From Agrobacterium vitis (GTDB lineage Bacteria > Pseudomonadota > Alphaproteobacteria > Rhizobiales > Rhizobiaceae), in assembly GCF_013337045.2 (NCBI RefSeq), contig NZ_CP118259.1, positions 2,356,001 to 2,420,000 of the forward strand: 64,000 nucleotides of DNA, written 5' to 3'. The notes beneath the pieces were generated by a model. It did no database searches. It worked only from the letters and a program-made list of their open reading frames with translations, and was not told the origin of the DNA. Numbering within the stretch: position 1 is the stretch's first letter; every line of letters begins with the position of its first letter. Shown here piece after piece: positions 24,801 to 32,896 of the stretch. The translations under genes were made by a program, and so were the position numbers.

Positions 24801-25723
24801 GGCACATTTTCCAACGCTGCACGGTAAAGAGTGCTTTCGCGCTCATAGGTCTGCGCCTCCGTGACATCGGTATAAAGCAGCAGAAACTGGCCGTTTTCCA
24901 GCCGGTTGCCCCGGGCCGAAATCACCCTTCCGTTTGGCATGGCGATCTGGCATGGCTCAGGTTCGTCAATCGACGCGGCAAGGAATCGCCCGGATATATC
25001 CTCACCACTCCCATCGCCGCCCGCACGTCCGATACCCTCGAGAACCGCCTGAAAATTCATACCGATCTTCAGCTCGATTGTTGTCTCACCGAACATCCTG
25101 GAAAAACTGGTGTTGAAATAGACAATAGCGAGCTGCGAATCGAGAAGCAGCACGCCAAGCGGAATGAGATCGAGAAGCATGGCATAATCGGCTGGCAGGC
25201 AGGCACTAGGCGCCCCATTATCAATGCCAGCGCTCCTACCTTGAGAAGCGACATCCCTGGAGATTTCAGCCATGGCAGAAGGCATCTGGGGGCCGGATGG
25301 CTGCGGCTCTTTCTTCCAGCCCCGGCTCTTGACCCGGCCGGGCCGCTCACGAAACACCCCGAACACATAGGGCATTTCATCTTCGGTGATGAAGCGCTCG
25401 ATCTGCACCCGGCAATGCTGGCGACCGCTGTGATCGAAACACAGGGCCAGATGTTCTTCCGCAAACACCAGCGCCCGGCGCTCGACATCTTCCCAGGCCA
25501 GATCTTCAGGGCGGTCCGTCAGCTCCCCTGCCCGCTGTCCGAGAAGGTCTTCGAGATCCACTCCGAAAAATGCGGCAAAGGCAGGATTGACGGCAACGAA
25601 CCGAAGCTCGCTATCCTTGATGAAAGCGGGCACATCAAGCCTGGCGATTTTCTCGCACGCTATGGTGAGCAATCCGCCTTCTATCGGCAATGGAATCCCC
25701 TTTATTGCCCGAGCCGTATGCAT
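21827..25723 (-). CDS. Multi-PAS hybrid sensor histidine kinase with two receiver domains
   Basis: About 1298 aa from the ATG at 25723 (GGAGAGG 11 bp upstream); the frame extends to 25786. No membrane helix is visible, so it is probably cytosolic. Four or five PAS-type domains (first with FIKDSELRFVAVNPAFAAFF) precede a HisKA box FLANMSHEIRTPMSG (H near 733) and a HATPase with IEDTGHGMTPEQ near 910 and GAGLGFSIAGGLVDLFGG. Receiver 1 has a candidate phospho-Asp in VVVVDCC (near 1048) and receiver 2 in LIDL (near 1204). A 30-bp tandem duplication encodes a DSPAxDSID-type linker. Signal and output are unknown; no output regulator is adjacent. Confidence 0.9.
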   Translation of the reverse strand: MHTARAIKGIPLPIEGGLLTIACEKIARLDVPAFIKDSELRFVAVNPAFAAFFGVDLEDLLGQRAGELTDRPEDLAWEDVERRALVFAEEHLALCFDHSGRQHCRVQIERFITEDEMPYVFGVFRERPGRVKSRGWKKEPQPSGPQMPSAMAEISRDVASQGRSAGIDNGAPSACLPADYAMLLDLIPLGVLLLDSQLAIVYFNTSFSRMFGETTIELKIGMNFQAVLEGIGRAGGDGSGEDISGRFLAASIDEPEPCQIAMPNGRVISARGNRLENGQFLLLYTDVTEAQTYERESTLYRAALENVPEPVFLRDGDRRLVFANAAYEQMLGGDRTRFYGLREDEMFPAEGDALRHENIEILETGCATEREQLIIMPNGDTVPLLTSLKRIEANDGAPYIVGTLADVSLLKIGERQLREAKAHAEKLYDDIEAILRTMPVGVIILDADQTLSFSNLMARNMVNWPEDRAMTGTSFADYLRHAHANGWPLKTGDDASPTPDSPAPDSIDHDSPASDSIDPESRIAAYSLELRTLTAARQTEVTLSDRRHIVVTASPLDDGQIMLTFSDYTEQRLREREIDEARARLQDVGKLLEEATQHMAQGLCVIQTDRILYRNDKLAEILNVSPHLVRRGADWRQLFDYCAERGDFGDNPKGFLDRMRSRMSVDTSASVVVQRRDGAWRSIEAIVSAEDRWLFVISDASEAKQREAELTTLAAQAEAADKAKSRFLANMSHEIRTPMSGVLGMTELLLSSNLDARQKTFVDVIVKSGRSLLTIINDIIDFSKIDDGSLSLRSAPFDPLAAVEDVVTLMAGRAAEKDVDILVRGQGRLTHMLAGDAGRFRQILTNLLGEAIRATDRGHVLVDLGLRQEEPDVDVTVQSPRDPSRGDPITEASTGGRAWLVLRIEDTGHGMTPEQCQLAFTKFSQMNDGALHHRDGAGLGFSIAGGLVDLFGGTIGVESALGRGATVTVNLPFAMAAEKLPSLAGFHLRGARVLGFESNDISCGILNDQLCRWGFDGVAVNDPALALAVLEQAESQKSPIEVVVVDCCRRSGGGLDLVRKIRSDRRFDPLSIILLAADAPFNLDRMADGLNIQAQLTKPVGENLLRNVVIDVLRGTRRGAVSGFRAEPEAETLLISDEEQSDLTPSGVMQQEQIDLLVLDAGEAERHFFHQALQALGVGHACVEGESEALSLWRQWQPVMMLIDLVDDRARVLDMVRQIRAEESQQPQTAPTVLIGLAGDLSTYDKAACHKAGLDDLVLKPVSPDRLQDCIAYWLGGAAAVTQPQALAEDLGARQTAL
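24171..24231. repeat. 30-bp in-frame tandem repeat in the hybrid kinase gene
   Basis: Two units, TCAATGCTATCAGAGGCGGG + ACTATCATGG and TCGATACTATCAGGGGCGGG + GCTATCAGGGG, encode a repeated acidic D-S-P-A-x-D-S-I-D linker between PAS domains. Likely to vary in copy number between strains. Confidence 0.65.
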
Positions 25724-26098
25724 GACGGATGAACCTCTCCGTGCCCTTGTCCGTTGTTGAAATAACCCTATCACCAGGCAAAACACAAAACAAAGCGCCT
25801 AACCGAAAAATATCCTGTCAATCTCCTGTTTCACAAAGCTTTTTGCCAGCAGGCGGAGCAACCCGCACAAGACAGATCCGAGCGCCCTCTCTTTGTGGCA
25901 GAGAGGCGGCGCGCAAACCGGAAGCTTGAGAAAATTATTTTTAATTTCAATTATTTATGCCATTTACCCTTGTGGCACTTATCGTTTTAAATGACGATAA
26001 TTTAATCTTGGCTCCACAATTCCATCATCAATCTGCCCGTTTTCAGGATCATCTTCATAGCATTCTCTTCGGAGAAAAAGTTCTGAAAGGATCAAGCC
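25724..26098. other. Divergent intergenic region
   Basis: Lies between the hybrid kinase and the small secreted protein and should hold both promoters. An AT-rich core runs from about 25930 to 26010. No recognised operator. GAAAGGATC precedes the start at 26099. Confidence 0.35.
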
Positions 26099-26422
26099 AT
26101 GTCCGTATTTCGCATGAGTATGTCTGCGGGCCTTGTTGCCACTCTGATAGGCGCCTCGCTGATAGCAACGGCCCCTGCCGCCGAGGCACACGACCCCTTC
26201 TGGGGTGGCGTCGCAGCCGGTGCCGTTGGTGGCATCGTCGGCAGCGCCATCGTCAACGGAATGGATGGGGGACCGCGTTATTACCGGTCTTACGACCCAC
26301 CACCACCGCCCCCACCGGTTTATCGGACCTATTATCGTCCGGTCTATGCGGCTCCCTGCCACTTCGAGCGGCGCTATGATGAATGGGGTGACAGCTACCG
26401 CGTTCAGGTCTGCCCTCGGTAA
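26099..26422 (+). CDS. Small exported protein, glycine-zipper and proline-rich
   Basis: 107 aa. The signal peptide (MSAGLVATLIGASLIATAPAAEA) has an AxA cleavage site. It is followed by a glycine-zipper stretch (WGGVAAGAVGGIVGSAIVNG), a run of seven prolines and a tyrosine/arginine-rich end (YRTYYRPVYAAPC). Such short secreted proteins are common in Rhizobiaceae and are of unknown function; two cysteines (APC and VQVC) could form a disulphide. GAAAGG precedes the ATG. Monocistronic, ending before a strong hairpin. Confidence 0.78.
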   Translation: MSVFRMSMSAGLVATLIGASLIATAPAAEAHDPFWGGVAAGAVGGIVGSAIVNGMDGGPRYYRSYDPPPPPPPVYRTYYRPVYAAPCHFERRYDEWGDSYRVQVCPR

Positions 26423-26469
26423 GTGATCAGCCGCCAATCACCCAAACGCGGTGGTTCGTATAAATATTC

Positions 26470-26503
26470 AAGCGCCCGCCCTGTCCATGACGGGCGGGCG
26501 CTT
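26470..26503 (+). terminator. Strong GC hairpin after the small exported protein gene
   Basis: Perfect 12-bp stem AAGCGCCCGCCC / GGGCGGGCGCTT with a 10-base loop, 47 bp past the stop codon. Confidence 0.7.
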
Positions 26504-26780
26504 GACATTTGGCCGCAAAACGCGCAAAAGCGGCGCAAGCTTTCAGCCTTCCGGCCGCCGCGTGAGCGCGCCACTGCATTCCGGCTTTGCCTATTTTGGC
26601 ACTGTCATGCAAAAAAGGTATGGGTGCTTCATATATGACCGCATCAGCGGTCAAACGCACCGAAAGTCGTTTCCAACTTACAAGTTCCCAATTCACGCGG
26701 GGTTCTTGACGCCAAAGACCGCTATAATCGCAATGAGGCGATCGTGGCTCAGTGTCTTGGCGCCCCGAAAGGTTTATGAA

Positions 26781-28187
26781 TTGACCAGTTTTAACGAACT
26801 TGGCCTCTCGCCGACTGTTGTCGCCACGCTGACCCAGCTTGGCTTCGAGACCCCTACCCCTATCCAGGCGCAGGGCATTCCGGTGGTGATGGCCGGTCGC
26901 GACCTGATTGGCCTTGCCCAGACCGGCACCGGCAAGACCGCTGCCTTTGGTCTGCCAATCATCGAGTTGCTGATGAAGGACGAACGCCGTCCCGACAATC
27001 GCACCACCCGCACGCTGATTCTTGCCCCGACCCGCGAACTCGTCAACCAGATCGGCGACAATCTGCGGTCCTTCATTCGCAAGACCCCGATCAAGATCAA
27101 CCAGGTGGTTGGTGGCGCATCGATCAACAAGCAGCAGCTTCAACTGGAACGCGGCACCGACATTCTGGTCGCCACGCCGGGCCGGTTGCTGGACCTGATT
27201 TCCCGGAATGCAATTTCGCTGCGCGCCGTCACCCATCTGGTGCTGGACGAAGCCGACCAGATGCTCGACCTGGGCTTTATCCACGACCTGCGCAAGATTG
27301 CCAAGATGGTTCCGGCCAAGCGCCAGACCCTGCTGTTTTCGGCCACCATGCCGAAGGCAATTGCCGATCTGGCTGGTAGCTTCCTCAACAATCCGGTCAC
27401 CGTCGAAGTGTCGCCTCCGGGCAAGGCAGCCGACAAGGTCGAACAGTATGTTCACTTCGTCAACGGCCAGAACCACAAGACCGAGCTGCTGAAGAAGACC
27501 CTTGCCGATCATCCCGATGGCCGCTCCATCGTTTTCCTGCGCACCAAGCATGGCGCTGAAAAGCTGATGAAACATCTGGAAATCACCGGCTTCTCGGTTG
27601 CATCCATTCACGGCAACAAGAGCCAGGGCCAGCGCGAGCGCGCCTTGAAGGGTTTCCGCGATGGGTCTATCCGCACGCTGATCGCCACCGACGTTGCCGC
27701 CCGCGGTATCGACATCCCGGCTGTCAGCCATGTGTTCAACTATGACCTGCCGGAAGTGCCGGACGCCTATGTCCACCGCATCGGCCGTACTGCCCGCGCT
27801 GGCCGCGACGGCATTGCCATCGCCTTCTGCGGTCCAGACGAAGCCCGCCTGCTGCGCGACATCGAGCGGCTGATGGGTATTGAAATTTCCGTTGCCAGCG
27901 GTGAAGCCCCGGCTGACCGTGGCCGCCCTGCCCGTCCGACCCGCCGCGCTGGTGGCGGTGGTGCAGGCGCCGGTGCAGGCAACCGCAACCATGGTAACCC
28001 CGCCCGCAAGGATGGTCGTCCGCAAGGCCGTGGCCCGCGCGAAGAAGGCGATGGTGGCGAACAGCGTTCGGCCCGTCCGGCCAACCGCAACAAGCCTGCC
28101 AATGGCCGCCCGGCCCGCCGCCCCGACCGTCCGCGTCAGGACGGCCCGGCCCGCGCCGGTGCAGGCGGCCAGCGCCGCGAGCGTTAA
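26781..28187 (+). CDS. DEAD-box RNA helicase, RhlE-like
   Basis: About 468 aa from a TTG at 26781 (LTSFNELGLSPTVVATLTQL) preceded by GAAAGG; the in-frame extension to 26451 runs through the upstream terminator and is unlikely. Motifs in order: Q motif (ELGLS..TPIQ), AQTGTGKT (I), PTRELV (Ia), TPGRLLD (Ib), VLDEADQM (II), FSATMP (III), IVFLRTKHGAEKL (IV), ATDVAARGIDIP (V) and HRIGRTARAG (VI). The basic glycine/arginine-rich tail (after about residue 375) probably binds RNA. Roles in ribosome assembly, RNA decay or cold growth are family-level inference. Confidence 0.92.
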   Translation: MTSFNELGLSPTVVATLTQLGFETPTPIQAQGIPVVMAGRDLIGLAQTGTGKTAAFGLPIIELLMKDERRPDNRTTRTLILAPTRELVNQIGDNLRSFIRKTPIKINQVVGGASINKQQLQLERGTDILVATPGRLLDLISRNAISLRAVTHLVLDEADQMLDLGFIHDLRKIAKMVPAKRQTLLFSATMPKAIADLAGSFLNNPVTVEVSPPGKAADKVEQYVHFVNGQNHKTELLKKTLADHPDGRSIVFLRTKHGAEKLMKHLEITGFSVASIHGNKSQGQRERALKGFRDGSIRTLIATDVAARGIDIPAVSHVFNYDLPEVPDAYVHRIGRTARAGRDGIAIAFCGPDEARLLRDIERLMGIEISVASGEAPADRGRPARPTRRAGGGGAGAGAGNRNHGNPARKDGRPQGRGPREEGDGGEQRSARPANRNKPANGRPARRPDRPRQDGPARAGAGGQRRER

Positions 28188-28207
28188 GCGTCAGCTATGA
28201 ATTTGCG

Positions 28208-28230
28208 AAAGGCCGGTTTTTCCGGCCTTT
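28208..28230 (+). terminator. Rho-independent terminator of the helicase gene
   Basis: Stem AAAGGCCGG / CCGGCCTTT with a T5 loop, followed by TCTTT, 20 bp past the helicase stop. Confidence 0.8.
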
Positions 28231-28269
28231 TCTTTGGCCAGAAGAGATGAAAAACGGCTGAAAATGGCA

Positions 28270-28305
28270 AAAGGGCCGTGTGTTTCATCAAACACACGGC
28301 CCTTT
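28270..28305. terminator. Bidirectional hairpin between convergent genes
   Basis: A 16-bp perfect stem AAAGGGCCGTGTGTTT / AAACACACGGCCCTTT with a 4-base loop, between the helicase and the GMC oxidoreductase stops. A/T-rich ends on both strands let it work in either direction. Confidence 0.8.
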
Positions 28306-28357
28306 GTTATGTTATCATGATTGCTTGCCCGTCAGCTTTCAATGGTGACGGAGTAGC

Positions 28358-30607
28358 TCACTGCTGCGTGGTGCCGACGATATTCTCGGTGATTTTCGTC
28401 ATGCAATATTCGGCCACAGCGGCAATGGTCCAGGCCGGGGTAGCGGCACCGGTGGAGCCGGGAATCAGAGAACCATCAACCACATAGAGGCCTGGTACCG
28501 CCTTCTTGACGTCTGGTACCTCCTTCTTAACGTCTGGTACCTCCGTCCCGTCCTCAGCTGCCAAGACCTGGCCGAATTCGTTGCAGGCCTTGCCCAGCAC
28601 GCAGCCGCCGAGCGGATGGGCCGTGATGCCATAAGCCACTACGAACTCCTCCTGTACGCTGTTGGCGGTCCAGCTTTCCAAGCTTCGTGCGTGATGCAAC
28701 CGGGTTGATTGCAGCGCTGGCAGCGGGCCGCGATAGGTCAGCGGTCCATTGCGCCGAATCAGGCTCTCGCCCTCCTTGCTGGCATTGACTTCTCCCCATG
28801 TGGTCAGCACCGTGGTGAGCGCATTGACCGAATCCAGCACACCGACATTGACGTCGCCAAGCTTTTTAAGCTTAGGCTGCTCTACCGGAGTATTGGGATA
28901 ATGCAGGCTGTAGACTTTGCGGCCCGAAGACTTCTCCGAAGCCGGATCTACGAGGAATTCGCCCGGCGCCGGCTGGTAGCAGACCGACATATTATAGGTG
29001 TTCTGCAGATTGTCGGCTTCGTCAAACCAGGCCGGATAGAGCATGAGGCGAATAAAAGACGCCGATTTGTTGGCCTTCATGTAGTCGATCGACTGATTGA
29101 AGGCCGCCTCCAACTCGTCATCCGGAAGGGTGATGCCATTCAAGGTGTCGTCATTAACGAAATAGAAGGAGGCATCGGTCGAGCCGGGACCGCCATCCGA
29201 AGGCCGCGTCTTGATGCTCAAGTCCTGGGTGCCGGTGACATCGCCATTCTGGCCCCAGAACTTGCCAACATATTTGCTCAACGCTGGCAGGCCTTTGGTG
29301 TCAGGTGCCTCCGGATTGGGATTGTTGGAATATTCCAGCAGCATCGATGCCGTATGCATGGAGCCAGCCGAGAAGATCACGTTCTTCGCCCGGTAGACCA
29401 ATGGCGCCGTATTGGCGACGTCGGTCGGCGCGATCCGCTCGACCGTGACGACATAGATAGGGCTGCTACCGAAGGAACTCGGGTCCTGATAGACATTGGT
29501 GACCTTGCTCAGGCAACGAATGTCAAGCAGGCCGGTGTCGTTGGCCTTTTTCAGGTAGTTCTGGTCCAGCGCCTTCTTGACGCCGAGCAATTCCTGGCCT
29601 TCCGACGGCGTCTTCGAGATCGAATAGCTGTTCATCCCATACCACATTTCGCCGATGATGGCGGAGGGCAGCATTTTGACTTCCACTTCCTTGCACACCA
29701 CGCTCCAGTCGAGCGCCAGCTTTGTATATTCCAGTTGAACCGACTTAATCGGCGTTTCGACTTCACCGAACCTGACAGCATCTTCGATTTTCTTGACCTG
29801 CTTCCTGAAGCTGCGAGTGGAAAGATAGGGCGGGCTTCTCTTGAGCGCATAGGTAAAGACCGGTTTCTCTCTAACGGGCACCGTCTCCGTCACCATGTTG
29901 TCCTTGTCATCGATGGTTTTAGGCTCCATCATTTTCTCGACGGTGTCGTAATGCTGCGCCAGTTCGCCATAGGACAGCAGTACACTCTCGTAGGAATCCA
30001 ACTCCTCAGGATCGCGGAAGGCCAGGGTGAAAGCCAGCTGAGACGGCTTCTGGAAGAAGGTATTGTAGACATGCGAGGTGCCGCCGAGCGCCGCGCCGAC
30101 GATGGTGGTCATGGTTGGTGTCGGGGCGGGAGCGTCCGGCACCGGCACCTTCGGCGGTGGCGGATAGGCAACGATCGTTTCCACCAGGCCGGGATAGACC
30201 GGAATTGGACGTTGCGCATAAGTGGTCATCGTATTGAAGTTGCCGGTTGCATCACCCAAATTCTCAGGCTGGCCATAGGTAGCCGGTGGGGATTGCGGCG
30301 TGCCGAACGGCTCAAGATTCATCATCCAGCCAGCGCGGCCATCCGGCTGGCGATAGTTGCTAAACGGCGGCGCGGTGGTGGGCTGGCCTGTCAGATTGCC
30401 CCACCAGTCCTTGCCGCGCTCCAAAAGCAGCACGGGCTTGCCGGCACCCTTGGGACGATCAACCTTCTGGAAGGCTTCGCACAGCCTGAGGGCGGCGACG
30501 CTGCCGCCGAAGCCGGAGCCGATGATGATCGTATCATAGACAGTCTGGCCGACGCTTTCGGGATTGACGATTTTCTCGGCTGGTGCCGAAATGTTTTTCG
30601 AAGACAC
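28358..30607 (-). CDS. GMC-type FAD oxidoreductase (cholesterol-oxidase-like)
   Basis: 749 aa without a signal peptide. The FAD motif IIIGSGFGGSVAALRL is near residue 30; the GMC substrate part follows; the C-terminal signature is GLYVVDGSLIPGSTGAATPA, with HPLGGCVLGKA just before it. It is longer than most GMC enzymes. The substrate is unknown; the sequence resembles the cholesterol-oxidase/GMC branch. A 21-bp tandem duplication inserts VPDVKKE/VPDVKKA before the GLYVVDGS motif. It lies 164 bp downstream of an SHMT-like gene on the same strand, so the two may act together. Confidence 0.85.
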   Translation of the reverse strand: MSSKNISAPAEKIVNPESVGQTVYDTIIIGSGFGGSVAALRLCEAFQKVDRPKGAGKPVLLLERGKDWWGNLTGQPTTAPPFSNYRQPDGRAGWMMNLEPFGTPQSPPATYGQPENLGDATGNFNTMTTYAQRPIPVYPGLVETIVAYPPPPKVPVPDAPAPTPTMTTIVGAALGGTSHVYNTFFQKPSQLAFTLAFRDPEELDSYESVLLSYGELAQHYDTVEKMMEPKTIDDKDNMVTETVPVREKPVFTYALKRSPPYLSTRSFRKQVKKIEDAVRFGEVETPIKSVQLEYTKLALDWSVVCKEVEVKMLPSAIIGEMWYGMNSYSISKTPSEGQELLGVKKALDQNYLKKANDTGLLDIRCLSKVTNVYQDPSSFGSSPIYVVTVERIAPTDVANTAPLVYRAKNVIFSAGSMHTASMLLEYSNNPNPEAPDTKGLPALSKYVGKFWGQNGDVTGTQDLSIKTRPSDGGPGSTDASFYFVNDDTLNGITLPDDELEAAFNQSIDYMKANKSASFIRLMLYPAWFDEADNLQNTYNMSVCYQPAPGEFLVDPASEKSSGRKVYSLHYPNTPVEQPKLKKLGDVNVGVLDSVNALTTVLTTWGEVNASKEGESLIRRNGPLTYRGPLPALQSTRLHHARSLESWTANSVQEEFVVAYGITAHPLGGCVLGKACNEFGQVLAAEDGTEVPDVKKEVPDVKKAVPGLYVVDGSLIPGSTGAATPAWTIAAVAEYCMTKITENIVGTTQQ
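28501..28542. repeat. 21-bp in-frame tandem duplication in the GMC oxidoreductase gene
   Basis: CCTTCTTGACGTCTGGTACCT is followed directly by CCTTCTTAACGTCTGGTACCT (one mismatch), encoding two 7-residue units VPDVKKE and VPDVKKA; a third partial unit (GTEVPDVK boundary) adjoins. Confidence 0.75.
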
Positions 30608-30696
30608 GATAAAGACCCCCTAGAAAATATTGGGTTCGGAAGGAATATGAGGTTCAAAGAGAGCCTGTCCGGTCCGGATTGCACCGGGCAGGCCTG

Positions 30697-30750
30697 TTAA
30701 TTCTCTTGGTTTTGCTTGTCTTTTTGGGAAAACTGGCTTCCCCTCCGTTT
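30697..30750. repeat. Partial rhizobial intergenic repeat copy
   Basis: TTCTCTTGGTTTTGCTTGTC then TTTTTGGGAAAACTGGCTTC matches the second block of the repeat at 12246-12335. Located in the gap between the SHMT-like and GMC genes. Confidence 0.45.
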
Positions 30751-30771
30751 AACAGGAAGGGAAAATCGAAC

Positions 30772-31947
30772 TCACATGACAATGTGCTGGTGGTTGGTAT
30801 TCATCTCGACGACTTCACGGCGAAGCGAGGGAATGACATCCTGATTGCTGGAGACAATCTCCGCCATGATTTCAGAAATGCGGATGCAGTCAGCCTCAAC
30901 ATAGCCAAGACGGGTGATTTCCGCCGTGCCGACCCGCATAAAGCCATCCACATGAATGTTATGCTGCTTCAGCTTATCGCGATATCCCTGACCCATCTGC
31001 CGGTCGAGCTTGGGCAGAACCTGGTGGCAATAGGATAATTCCGAGAACCTCTTGGTGGACTGGCCCCGCATCTCATAGCCCTTGGCTTGCAGCGTGTTGG
31101 CGAAAGCGCGCGAATTCTTCACCACCTGCTCGGCATAACGCTCCCACGGCACTTCATCGATGACGATGCCCAGCGAGGCAATGCGCGCCAGATGTGGATT
31201 GCAAATCATCGTCGGCCCGTTCAATGGCGTGAAATTGGAGACGATGTCGATGCGATCGTTCAATTCTTTGCTGTTGGTGACGATAATGCCGCCCTGCGGA
31301 CCGGGGAATGTCTTGTGGGTCGAACCGAACAGAATATCCGCGCCCTCGTTGAGCGGGTCCTGATACTGCTTGCCAACAATCAGACCAAGGCTGTGCGAGC
31401 CATCATAGGCGACGATGCCGCCATAGCTATGCACCAGATCCGCCACTTCGCGCACCGGCATGGGGACGGTAAAGATCGACGCGCCAAGAATGACCAGTTT
31501 CGGCTTTTCCCGTTCCAGCAGCTCAAGAGTAGCTTCCAGATCAAGCTGCCACTCTTCATCATCGAACGGAAGCGGCAAGGAAACGCGGTCAAACACTTCG
31601 TAATTGAAGGGATAGCCACCACCTGGAAAGAAGGGAGGCACACGTCCGACCTTATCGCCCGGCGAGGTCAGCGCGAACACAACCGCCATCAGGCTCGCAC
31701 TACCGGAAATCGGGGAAATATTCACATAGTCTGCGTTGAAAAGCTTTTTGGCCTTCTGCTCGGTAATCGCGACGATTTCCTGGGAAATATCGGTACCGGC
31801 ATAAAATGGCGCCGCATAGCGGGACGCAAGGTCGGAACTCAGCGCGGCCAAAGCGGCCGGAGACATACGGTTTTCACTGACGATCAGGTTAATAGCACCC
31901 GTTCTCACATCATTATGCTTGCTAATAAGTTTTACAATTTCATTCAT
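30772..31947 (-). CDS. Divergent SHMT-like PLP-dependent enzyme
   Basis: 391 aa, shorter than typical GlyA (about 415-430). The SHMT-type core is present: NLIVSENRMSPAAL near the N-terminus, ISGSASLMAVVFAL, VAYDGSHSLGLI, and the Schiff-base lysine in FGSTHKTFPGPQGG near residue 230. The region normally reading YPGxRYYGG is replaced by RYAAPFYAGTDISQE, and the folate-contact segments look weak, so it may not be housekeeping GlyA. Alternatives are an aldolase, an alpha-methylserine-type hydroxymethyltransferase or a transaldolase of a secondary pathway. GAGGCGAG precedes the ATG. The GMC oxidoreductase follows on the same strand. Confidence 0.75.
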   Translation of the reverse strand: MNEIVKLISKHNDVRTGAINLIVSENRMSPAALAALSSDLASRYAAPFYAGTDISQEIVAITEQKAKKLFNADYVNISPISGSASLMAVVFALTSPGDKVGRVPPFFPGGGYPFNYEVFDRVSLPLPFDDEEWQLDLEATLELLEREKPKLVILGASIFTVPMPVREVADLVHSYGGIVAYDGSHSLGLIVGKQYQDPLNEGADILFGSTHKTFPGPQGGIIVTNSKELNDRIDIVSNFTPLNGPTMICNPHLARIASLGIVIDEVPWERYAEQVVKNSRAFANTLQAKGYEMRGQSTKRFSELSYCHQVLPKLDRQMGQGYRDKLKQHNIHVDGFMRVGTAEITRLGYVEADCIRISEIMAEIVSSNQDVIPSLRREVVEMNTNHQHIVM

Positions 31948-32416
31948 AACTCGCCTCGTTAATCCTGGGAGGTTTAAGGACTGCGCGCGAGAATTAGCAG
32001 TCAGTAAATTTTAAAACTACCCTAAATTGTAACTGTAATTTTTGATTGTTTTTTTCAACCCAAAAAAAGTCATTCGGGGCCGTAAGGACAGAGACGCCAG
32101 TATTTTGCCGACCGCACGCGGAGCCAGCTTCATGATCTCCAAGAGCTAGCCTTGGTGATACATAAGCAATAACAATATGTTATGTGATTTCTTAGAAGAA
32201 GCTGCAACAGCAGGCGGCAAGGCAGCGCGAGGCTCCGCACCGCAATCGACCCGTTTTCGCAATCGGCTTCAGATCCAACCGCGCCCATACCGAGCAGCCC
32301 TTGATGAGCGATGGTCCCAGGCTTTTAGCGGCATTTTCAATATGTCATACGGCGCATGAAACCTGGAGAACGGCACCCATCGCTTAATCGATCTATTCGC
32401 CAAAAGCTGATGCTTT
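31948..32416. other. Gene-free region upstream of the SHMT-like gene
   Basis: AT-rich near the SHMT-like start with runs of A and T (about 32030-32070), then GC-rich. No ORF, riboswitch fold or tRNA recognised. Confidence 0.35.
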
Positions 32417-32776
32417 TTAACGATCACGCCCCAACGATCTGGATTTGCGGATCGTTGCATGATTGGCCTCGGCCCAATTTTTCATCAGATGAAACGGTAC
32501 CAACAAGGAACGCCCAAGCGGTGTGAGGTCATATTCCACCCGCTGCGGGACAACCGGATAGACCCGGCGTTCGACAAGGCCATCCAGCTCCAATCGCCGG
32601 AGCGTCTGCGACAGCATCCGCTGCGAAATATCGGGGATGCATCGCTTCAGCTCTGAAAACCGCAGCGTTCCCCCTTCGAGGTGCAGAGCGATCAGCATGC
32701 TCCAGCGGTCGGAGACGCGGTGAAGCACATCGCGTATGGGGCAATTTTCCAGGTTGTTTTCCAGAGTTTCCATCAC
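32417..32776 (-). CDS. HxlR-family transcriptional regulator
   Basis: 119 aa (or 118 from the second Met). CPIRDVLHRVSDRWSMLIALHL at the N-terminus with the family Cys, then LRFSELKRCIPDISQRMLSQ (recognition region), LRRLELDGLVERRVYP and the wing YDLTPLGRSLLVPF match HxlR/MarR-like dimeric winged-helix repressors that sense quinones, aldehydes or similar electrophiles. It is divergent from the nitroreductase gene. The palindrome at 32785-32816, 9 bp from its own start, is its probable operator, implying autoregulation. Confidence 0.92.
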   Translation of the reverse strand: MMETLENNLENCPIRDVLHRVSDRWSMLIALHLEGGTLRFSELKRCIPDISQRMLSQTLRRLELDGLVERRVYPVVPQRVEYDLTPLGRSLLVPFHLMKNWAEANHATIRKSRSLGRDR

Positions 32777-32784
32777 GTTAAACG

Positions 32785-32816
32785 ATTACCTGGTTACCTC
32801 AGGGTTACCAGGTAAT
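32785..32816. promoter_or_regulatory. Near-perfect operator palindrome for the HxlR regulator
   Basis: ATTACCTGGTTACC and GGTTACCAGGTAAT flank a TCAG spacer; the 14-bp arms have one mismatch. The site lies between the divergent HxlR and nitroreductase genes, so binding would control both. It is inferred from position and symmetry. Confidence 0.75.
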
Positions 32817-32896
32817 TTCTCGCTCCCTTTCTTGCGCCGCTTACCGCCGCGCAATAGCTTGGCGCGACTGGTAACTAGAAGAGAGCAGGTTCAATA

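Noticed and set aside
23843..25732. 629-codon open frame on the plus strand
   Set aside because: Antisense to the hybrid kinase gene; no family-like sequence.
26451..26780. N-terminal extension of the DEAD-box helicase frame
   Set aside because: It runs through a perfect 12-bp terminator hairpin and lacks homology-like sequence; the TTG at 26781 has a ribosome site and matches the family start.
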